Below are positions 20,311-25,730 of a stretch of DNA of 25,730 bases, one piece after another (within the stretch, counting starts at the first letter, position 1; every line of letters begins with the position of its first letter). A program made the position numbers and the translations under genes. Origin of the DNA: an uncultured Candidatus Altimarinota bacterium (lineage in GTDB: Bacteria > Patescibacteriota > Gracilibacteria > BD1-5 > UBA6164); assembly GCA_937944175.1 (NCBI GenBank), contig CALDZW010000136.1, forward strand, positions 1-25,730, read 5' to 3'. Under the pieces are notes generated by a model. The model did not search any database. It saw nothing but the letters and a program-made list of their open reading frames with translations, and was not told the origin of the DNA.

Positions 20311-20499
20311 TTATTTTACAGGAGGCACTAATTCATCCATTTTATTTATTATAGCTCATATCTCATTGTCTAATTGTTCAAGTCTTTTGTAATCAGCCTT
20401 GCTTCTTTTGTCTTTTTGATATAAGTCTGATGATTGAATATATAACTTATCATGCTCTGCTTTTAGAGCTTGATATTCTTCAGATGCTTTTGTAACCAT
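20311..20499 (-). CDS. Small charged helical protein, unrecognised
   Basis: 62 residues from ATG at 20499 to UAA at 20311. Seen: a highly charged, heptad-like helix (ASEEYQALKAEHDKLY, then QKDKRSKADYKRLEQL) containing one in-frame UGA glycine (NEIGAI), ending in VPPVK. Without recoding it is broken and would be missed. It resembles short hypothetical coiled-coil or DUF465-like proteins but I cannot assign it. It converges on the murein hydrolase gene and shares its terminator. Confidence 0.7.
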
Positions 20500-20536
20500 A
20501 CTAATATTTATTATTAATTAATTTTGTGAATACAAG

Positions 20537-20552
20537 TATATATATATATATA
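20537..20552. repeat. (TA)8 microsatellite
   Basis: Eight uninterrupted TA units in the divergent gap between the small charged protein gene (20499) and the AbiEi-like gene (20682). It could vary in length by slippage, or simply reflect AT content. Confidence 0.8.
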
Positions 20553-20593
20553 TGTAAATATTTTCTCTAATACATAATAAACTCTATTTAAAA

Positions 20594-20658
20594 TATAGTA
20601 AAAAGTATTTGATTTTTATAGTAAAAAATATACTATTAATATAGTGATTAAATACTTT
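20594..20658. promoter_or_regulatory. Cluster of direct and inverted repeats upstream of the AbiEi-like gene (candidate operator)
   Basis: Two near-identical direct repeats TATAGTAAAAA(G/A)TAT start 23 nt apart (20594 and 20617). The second overlaps an inverted pair ATAGTA (20618-20623) / TACTAT (20631-20636). An outer inverted pair AAAGTATTT (20602-20610) / AAATACTTT (20650-20658) frames the set, which ends 23 nt before the ATG at 20682. AbiEi-type regulators often bind repeats in their own promoter; that use here is inference, and A/T-rich DNA gives chance repeats. Confidence 0.4.
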
Positions 20659-20681
20659 AAAATAAATAAAAAATTATACAT

Positions 20682-21476
20682 ATGGATTTTAACAAAATTG
20701 TTAAGAGATTGTGAAATAAAAGTTGAAAAGTCTTTTTTAAGGATGATATATATGAACTGCTAGACCCAGAGAAGAAAATACAGCATCAGAATAAATTGGA
20801 TAAATTGGTGTATCGATTGAAGGCTCTTGGAGTGATATTGAGTATAAAAGCATGAGTATATATTGTTCCTGATGAAGAAGATGCAAAGTTAAACAAGATT
20901 GATTTGATGGATAAATACTACTTTAGACTCATTAAAAAAATCATTACAAGAGAAGTATCTAACTCCTATTATATCTCTTGAATTCAGTCATTACAGTATC
21001 ATTTGAGAAATTATGAAATTCCAGATAAAATTTTTGTGGTGAATAGATCTATGAAAAAACGAGTGCTTATGTGAAAAAGAGAAATAATTTTCAAAACTAT
21101 TTCTGGTAATAAACATGATGGAACAAGGAATCAGATAAATTTATACAATATACTATCAAAATACACTCTCAGTCGAGAAATTGATGGAGTTATGATACGA
21201 TGTTCATGATTGGAATTATCATTGCTTGAGAGTGGACTAGTAACTGATACTGAGGAATGATTAGATGTTTGACTTATAACAAAAGGAATTAAAAAATACT
21301 CGAGTGTCTTTTCAGAAGAAATTTTTGAAGAAATAGGAAAATATAAATATATTATGTCATTTAATAGACTTAAAGAGATATCCAAAACTCTTGATCCACA
21401 GTTTTCTAAGCTCTGTCTTGAGGTTATCAAAAAAAATGGAAACCTATTTATCTGAGAAGGAAATAGATGAATATAA
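20682..21476 (+). CDS. Winged-helix protein resembling AbiEi-type antitoxin/regulator
   Basis: 264 residues. Seen: an N-terminal helical part with a winged-helix look (FFKDDIYELLDP, KLDKLVYRLKALGVI, AGVYIVP at ~22-65), then a segment with SNSYYISGIQSLQYH and KIFVVNRS, then GVMIRCSGLELSLLES, resembling the 'SPERTLLDLL'-type element of AbiEi-like proteins. Nine or more glycines are UGA. Family knowledge: AbiEi is the antitoxin/repressor of the type IV AbiE system, paired with a nucleotidyltransferase toxin AbiEii. No AbiEii-like gene follows; the next gene is convergent. It is therefore a solitary regulator or a divergent member of another wHTH family. A repeat cluster upstream could be its operator. 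The family call is tentative. Confidence 0.5.
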
Positions 21477-21487
21477 AACAGTGTCAG

Positions 21488-21529
21488 CAAAAAAGTAGAG
21501 TACGAATGCATTCGTACTCTACTTTTTTG
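21488..21529. terminator. 21-bp perfect-palindrome bidirectional terminator
   Basis: A perfect palindrome centred at 21508/21509 (arms end in GAATGCATTC at the centre), with A6 at its left and T6 at its right. It sits 12 nt after the AbiEi-like stop and 15 nt before the end of the convergent Ig-protein gene. Confidence 0.9.
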
Positions 21530-21543
21530 TGCTGGAGTATTAT

Positions 21544-23046
21544 TTATAATTCTATCTCTTTTCTTCTATTGAAGAGAAATATTCAAATTGATATGAGAAA
21601 GGCTACAATGATAATGATAAACATTTCAGGTCATGTTTGAATTTTTACAGCATCAGATAAATCTCACTGAATATCTTTTTGAATTTTTTCATTTTTGTTT
21701 TCTGTGTCAATGAATTCTTTCTTTCATAGTGCTTTTACTGCAAAATATTCATAAGAAATTTCATCTCAAACAATATTCACTTCATATCTAGCTTCTTTTA
21801 TAGTGTCTATCAGTTCTAGTTTTCAACCTTCAGTCTTCTTATATACTTCATATGATGTAGCATCTTTAAGTGTGTCCCAAGTAAGGATAGATTTAGTTTT
21901 TAGTTGTACAAGTTCAAGGTTTCTAATTCCAAGATCAACTGGGGCATTGAGTTCAACAACAGGCTCTTCTCAACATTCTCAATCAAATACATCTCATGTA
22001 TAATCTCCATTTTTACAAACATCTTTTACTTTTTCAGGCTTTGGTTCTGGTTTTGGGGCAGCAGTAAGTTCTACTTCTGCTTCTCAAACAAGAATCTTAT
22101 TGTCTGCTTTTTGTTTAGTGATGTGCCCAAGCTCATCTTTCAAAATTACCTCTACTTCATATTCTCCTGGTTCTTTGGGAGTGAGGATGTCAGATTTATA
22201 CAATCATGGACTATCTTCTTTAAGTATGTTCAAGGCTTCATCAAGAATTACTTGTACTTCAGAAAGTCCTTTGGTGGCATACACCTCTATAAGGAGATCA
22301 CTTTCTGGTTGTAATTCTCATTCAGGAGAGAATTTAACTGAGTTTAGTGTAGGTTTTGTTGAATCAGATGTGATAAGCACTTTTTCAGATGCTCAAACTT
22401 CCACTCAATCGGAATCAAGAACATATGCCTTTATGATACTTTCACCATTTGGAAGACCAGAGATAGTCTTTTCAAATATACCAGAATTATTTGTAGTTGT
22501 CAGAATTTCTTCATCATTATTTAAAATAATTTTTACTTGATGATTTTTCTTTGATGTCCCTGAAACAGTTACTTCCTTTGATCAAATTGTAATTCAATTT
22601 TCTGGAGAAAGAATCGAAATATCTAATTTTTTTTCTTCAATTTCTTCAGTGACTTCTACCTCAGCAATTCAGAGTACACTATTTGTTTCATCACTTAAGT
22701 CGTATACATGAATATCATTTTTTCATTTATTGTTAAACTTTACAGCATTTTCAAATTTTACCGTTCCACCATCACTTACTTGAAATGTGTAACTATTATC
22801 TTCTAGTGAATTAGGGAATTCAGCTTCTTTGTCACTTTCAGAGAATATAAGAATGGTTCCCTCATAGTCAGTTACTAAGTTGTTGTCTTTATCAACAACA
22901 TCAATAGTCATATCAAGAGCCTCTCATACAGCCACTTTATCAGGACTTACAGTTATTTCAAAATGATCAACATTAGCAGCAATTGCTATTCACATCTGTC
23001 AAAAAAGTATGAAAAACAGTCATATTTTTATTATTTTTTGTATCAT
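21544..23046 (-). CDS. Signal-peptide surface protein with Ig-like/FN3-like domains and C-terminal TM
   Basis: 500 residues from ATG at 23046. Seen: a classical signal peptide (basic start, hydrophobic core, cleavage near AIAAN at ~23-25). A first beta domain (~26-120) holds VSPDKVAVGEALDMTIDVVD, like invasin/Big-type folds. A second (~125-210) starts LDISILSPENGITIGSKEV and matches bacterial Ig-like pattern GxTxxSGxxVTVSG. A third (~215-300) is similar. A Pro/Lys-rich stretch follows, with two Cys in CKNGDYTGDVFDGECG, then an FN3-like part with LTWDTLKDATSYEVYKK, and a C-terminal TM (~475-492) followed by NRRKEIEL. The organisation is that of an anchored surface protein or adhesin. It follows recF by 160 nt and has its own promoter-like sequence. 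Domain types are inferred from pattern. Confidence 0.8.
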
Positions 23047-23080
23047 TTGTACTGGAACTAAATAGTAAATTATTGTTTCT

Positions 23081-23110
23081 ATAATACTATTAAAATTGAT
23101 TTTTGCACAA
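23081..23110 (-). promoter_or_regulatory. Possible promoter of the Ig-like surface protein gene
   Basis: On the minus strand TTGTGC (23110-23105), 18-nt spacer, TATTAT (23086-23081), 34 nt before the ATG at 23046. It lies in the 160-nt gap after recF. Confidence 0.4.
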
Positions 23111-23206
23111 TTTTTTTGAATTTTTAACTGTACAGAAAGATTATTTATTTTGTAATATATTATTTTATATACTGATTGTCTTGTATAGTAAGAAAATATG
23201 ATGTTT

Positions 23207-24256
23207 TTAACGAAGTTCAATAAAATTATCTATTTTGGAAAAAGGTTCTATTGAGCTAATAAATGTTTGATGAGAGTGACACTGTTTTAGAAAGTGTGCT
23301 TTATTTCAGTCATCAAGTTCACTCAGAAGATCATCAATAATAAGGAGGGGCTTTTTTTGAGTAATTTCCTCAATGTATTGAATTTCAAGTTGCTTAATAT
23401 TTAGTATAGTTGTTTTTACCTCTCAACGTGAAGCAAAGTTAGTAAGCAGATTATTATTATTTATAACAATATTAACATCATCTCTATGGGGTCATATAGT
23501 AGTAGTTTTTAGAAGTATATCTTTTTGAAGATTTGTATCTAATAATGTTTGTAATTGATCAGGTATATTTTTTGAAAGATCAATTTTGGAATTATATTGA
23601 ATACTAATATTTGGAATTTTAGAACAGAGGTGATTTCATATAGATTTTTTATGTAATGAAAGAAAATTTATAAAATGAGCTCTTTTTTTGTAGATGTAAT
23701 CAGCTAATATTATAAATTGTTCATCCCAAAAGTATAATTCCTCTTTTTTTGAAAATCATAATGAAATATTTTTGAGTATTTTATTTCTTTGAGTTATGCA
23801 TTGTTTAAATTTTTTATTAAATGCTCAGAAGTCTGAATATGATTGCTGTAAAACACTATCAATATAGTCTCTTCTAGGAGAAGGTCATAAGTAGAGTATA
23901 TTCATCATCATTGGTGAGAAAAGAACTGATTTACAACTGAGTTCCATGAATTTCTTTTTTGTTGTAGTTTTTCAATTCAATGAATATTTTCTCTTTGAAT
24001 TAGAAGCATCATAAAATATCTGAAACACATCTCAACTCTTACAAGTAAGCTCAAGGTGAAAAAAATCATATCATGTTTCAACTAACATATCAAAATGTAT
24101 TCAAAGAATTGAGTTACCTGTAAGAAGAGCAAGTGCCTCTAATAGGTTAGTTTTTCCTTTCCCATTTTCTCATATTATAAAATTATTTGCACTATCAAAA
24201 AAAAACTCTCTAGAATGAAAGTTTCTGAATTGAGTACATTTGAGTTGATTAAACAT
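23207..24256 (-). CDS. recF: DNA replication and repair protein RecF
   Basis: 349 residues, normal for RecF. Seen: the N-terminal LKCTQFRNFHSREF (canonical start 'L.L.NFRNY'), P-loop GENGKGKTNLLEAL, GPSPRRDYID with the conserved RR(D/E)xxD, TTIGPHRDD, FASRGEVKT (signature region), and Walker B LLIIDDLLSELDD. Family knowledge: RecF is an SMC-like ATPase that loads RecA at gaps with RecO and RecR. Its start lies 3 nt after the gatC stop, so the two are co-transcribed and perhaps coupled. RecF is usually near dnaA, dnaN or gyrB; here it sits with gatC, and no replication gene is visible. Confidence 0.95.
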
Positions 24257-24259
24257 GGA

Positions 24260-24538
24260 TTATTTCATAATATTTGGTAGAGCAATTTGGTTTGCAATGA
24301 TATTTTGCTTGCTACATGCAAGGACCTCTTGAGGTTTCATAGTTCTTATTTCATTATCTTCTCTAAGTGATCACACATGAGAAGCCACTGAAACAGTTGG
24401 TTCAACTCAAGAAGTATCAACCTCATTGAGGACTTCCATATACTCAAGAATTTTTTTAATATCTCATTCCTGTCCTTTGTTTGGGAGCTTAGAAAGATTT
24501 CTAATAATATTATCTATTTGCTCTTGTGTAATACTCAT
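24260..24538 (-). CDS. gatC: Asp/Glu-tRNA amidotransferase subunit C
   Basis: 92 residues. Seen: the N-terminal helix ITQEQIDNIIRNLSKLPN, then the hallmark LEYMEVLNEVDTSGVEPTVSV with the Gly-Val-Glu-Pro element, followed by LREDNE, the usual 'LREDxV' motif, and a C-terminal segment with ANQIALPNIMK, which is like the usual 'xxxxFxVPxVL'. One UGA glycine lies in HVGSLRED. Family knowledge: GatC holds GatA and GatB together in the enzyme that makes Gln-tRNA (and Asn-tRNA) by transamidation. gatA and gatB are not in the window. It is divergent from the membrane protein gene, with only 8 nt between the two annotated start codons. Confidence 0.92.
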
Positions 24539-24546
24539 TTTTTTAT

Positions 24547-24945
24547 ATGATTGAAAGTGTAATTGCATTCAAATATATTAGATTACTAAAAAAAATCAAG
24601 AGGAATATGTCAATTAAAAATGGTATTGTGAAAAGCATGGCTGATAGTAATCTACTGCTTACAGAAAGATATAGAGCAGCAACTTTTACTTTTATAGTAG
24701 GAGCATTTGTTTTTTTTACCCTGTACATTGTCTCAACTAAATATGATTCATGGATTTTTCTTCTTCCATATTCATATGTAGTGTTTCTTATTGGATCTGT
24801 TTTTTTCATATATTTTTGAATTAAGAGTAAATGGAACTCAAAAGTCCCTAATGCACTGTTTCTTGTATTGCTTGTAGTACTATTGATATTTGCATCAATA
24901 TTAGCTACTCCTTTTTTATTAGAGGAGGGTATTATTCCTCAATAA
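24547..24945 (+). CDS. Small membrane protein, 3-4 TM, unrecognised
   Basis: 132 residues from ATG at 24547. Seen: a basic N-terminal helix (YIRLLKKIKRN), then hydrophobic segments at ~45-62, ~70-90 and ~105-125, ending in EEGIIPQ. It contains one in-frame UGA glycine (YFGIKSK). A second in-frame ATG at 24607 (112 aa) is preceded by AAGAGGA, one of the few purine-rich SD-like sites in the window, and would leave 68 nt to gatC instead of 8; it may be the real start. Probably in one unit with the lipoprotein gene 20 nt downstream. No function can be assigned. Confidence 0.7.
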
Positions 24946-24965
24946 TTATATAATTGCTGATTGTT

Positions 24966-25559
24966 ATGAAAATATTTCAAACATTTTTTGTTATTATTCT
25001 TTGTATGTTGGTTACTTCATGTATTTGAGGATCTTCAGATGCATCAGATCAAAGTTCATCTTCATGATCAACTGAAAAAAAAGCATGACTTACAGCTCAT
25101 ACAGGCATAGGTTTTTGAATGTATATTCCAGCTTCATGGGATATTTTGGATAGCTCTTCTGAAGCACTCCCAAGGCCAAAAAAATGAAAAATTGAATTAG
25201 CTGTCACTTCTACAGATAAGATTAGTAACTTTACTAATACTCTTATTGTGTTGTCAGACAATCTTAATGCAAATACATCATCCTTAGATTATTCTATAGC
25301 AAACAATGTAGGATCAAGAAATGACTACCATAATTATACAAAATTAGAGTGAAGTGAATTTAACTTTGCTGATTGAGAAGAGTCAATGCTTTATGTTTTT
25401 GAAGCACAGTATACTCAGAAAACTCCAACTCTTAAGTTCATTCAAACAGCCTATGTATGTAATAATACACAAGCATATTTTATTACTCTTGCTCTTCCTA
25501 CTAGTATTAGAAGTCTCTCAAAGTATAAAAAAATGATTTCTAGTTTCACCTGTCAGTAA
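24966..25559 (+). CDS. Lipoprotein of unknown function, PsbP/DUF1795-like pattern
   Basis: 197 residues. Seen: an N-terminal signal ending in the lipobox VTSC (Cys19) followed by a Ser/Gly/Asp linker; then FGMYIPASWDIL (~50-60), a pattern shared with small lipoproteins in which a 'GFSxxxPxxW' strand opens a PsbP/DUF1795-like fold; a SLDYSIAN turn; and two further Cys in the C-terminal part (YVCNN and FTCQ). It ends with a helix containing RSLSKYKKM. It follows a membrane protein gene by 20 nt. The last two Cys could form a disulfide outside the membrane. Family reading is tentative. Confidence 0.7.
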
Positions 25560-25598
25560 AAAGATTTGTAAAATAGAAAAAAAAAATATAATCTTTTT
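25558..25598 (+). terminator. Hairpin terminator after the lipoprotein gene
   Basis: AAAAAGATT (25558-25566) pairs with AATCTTTTT (25590-25598) over an A-rich loop of 23 nt. The last T's give a short run. Stem of 9 bp; moderate strength. Confidence 0.5.
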
Positions 25599-25638
25599 GC
25601 AAATTAGTAGATTATAGAGTACACTTAAATTTAGTTGA

Positions 25639-25656
25639 ATTCTATACACATAGAAT
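25639..25656. other. Perfect 7-bp inverted repeat abutting tRNA-Cys
   Basis: ATTCTAT-acac-ATAGAAT ends at the base before the tRNA. It would form a small hairpin in the 5' leader of the precursor or overlap the promoter. Confidence 0.5.
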
Positions 25657-25730
25657 GGTACCTTGGTAGAGTGGTTATACAGCGGTCTGCAACACCGTTC
25701 ACAGCGGTTCGAACCCGCTAGGTACCTCCA
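25657..25730 (+). tRNA. tRNA-Cys(GCA) with encoded CCA
   Basis: Acceptor stem GGTACCT (25657-25663) pairs with AGGTACC (25720-25726). The anticodon loop is CTGCAAC with anticodon GCA, flanked by GCGGT/ACCGT. The T arm contains GGTTCGAACCC. Discriminator is U73 (25727), typical of tRNA-Cys, and the 3' CCA is encoded. Cys codons UGU/UGC stay distinct from UGA=Gly, so this tRNA is not the recoding tRNA; a tRNA-Gly(UCA) would be needed elsewhere. Confidence 0.93.

Noticed and set aside
21131..21511. 126-residue minus-strand frame
   Set aside because: It is antisense to the AbiEi-like gene and reads through the palindromic terminator; no family motif.
21803..22540. Three overlapping plus-strand frames (66, 136 and 146 aa)
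   Set aside because: All are antisense to the Ig-like surface protein, whose minus-strand frame is unbroken with signal peptide and C-terminal TM.
1..25730. A degraded region full of pseudogenes, as suggested by very short standard-code ORFs
   Set aside because: Reading UGA as Gly restores intact, full-length families with motifs in place, so these are working genes.
1..25730. CRISPR array, transposase, integrase or prophage
   Set aside because: No regularly spaced direct repeats, transposase motifs or attachment-like repeats were seen; the 'baseplate J-like' protein belongs to a bacterial membrane family and lacks phage neighbours.

Overview
Organism. This AT-rich window comes from a bacterium that reads UGA as glycine (translation table 25), the code of the candidate phyla Absconditabacteria (SR1) and Gracilibacteria (BD1-5). 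In the standard code every gene breaks into short pieces. With UGA read as Gly, 23 protein genes become continuous, and UGA falls on invariant glycines: the MutS and TsaE P-loops, the ABC Walker A and LSGGQ-type signature, the GDSL motif of an esterase and the DPATGTGTF neighbourhood of a methylase. All 23 CDSs contain in-frame UGA. Of the 22 complete genes, 21 stop at UAA and one at UAG. Which of the two phyla this is cannot be decided from the window.

Layout. 1-1445 (-): 5' part of a fused nuclease-methyltransferase restriction enzyme. 1592-2434 (+): YpfJ-like metallopeptidase. 2559-8189 (-): one head-to-tail block of a membrane-anchored baseplate-J-like protein, a GDSL/TesA-like lipoprotein esterase, an ABC ATPase and an FtsX-like permease; the last three are joined by 2-nt or overlapping junctions. 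8238-9641 (+): a MutS homologue lacking its N-terminal half. 9642-9996: the only gene-free stretch above 300 nt. 9997-11505 (+): a secreted protein with two SH3-like repeats. 11588-11938 (-): STAS protein, divergent from tsaE (12010-12441, +). 12511-15684 (-): polyprenyl-phosphate sugar transferase followed by a signal-peptide/7TM protein. 15834-18153 (+): membrane protein, YmdB-family phosphodiesterase and a small membrane protein. 18247-20253 (+): exported coiled-coil, M23 and lysozyme-like murein hydrolase with a good promoter. 20311-20499 (-): small charged protein. 20682-21476 (+): AbiEi-like winged-helix protein. 21544-24538 (-): gatC, recF and an Ig-like surface protein. 24547-25559 (+): membrane protein and lipoprotein. 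25657-25730: tRNA-Cys.

How it fits together. Housekeeping genes (tsaE, gatC, recF, mutS, ymdB, tRNA-Cys) are mixed with many envelope and secreted proteins. That mix fits a host-attached or predatory small-genome bacterium, but this is inference. Convergent gene pairs are separated by strong hairpin terminators. Start codons are preceded by A/T-rich sequence with almost no Shine-Dalgarno motif.
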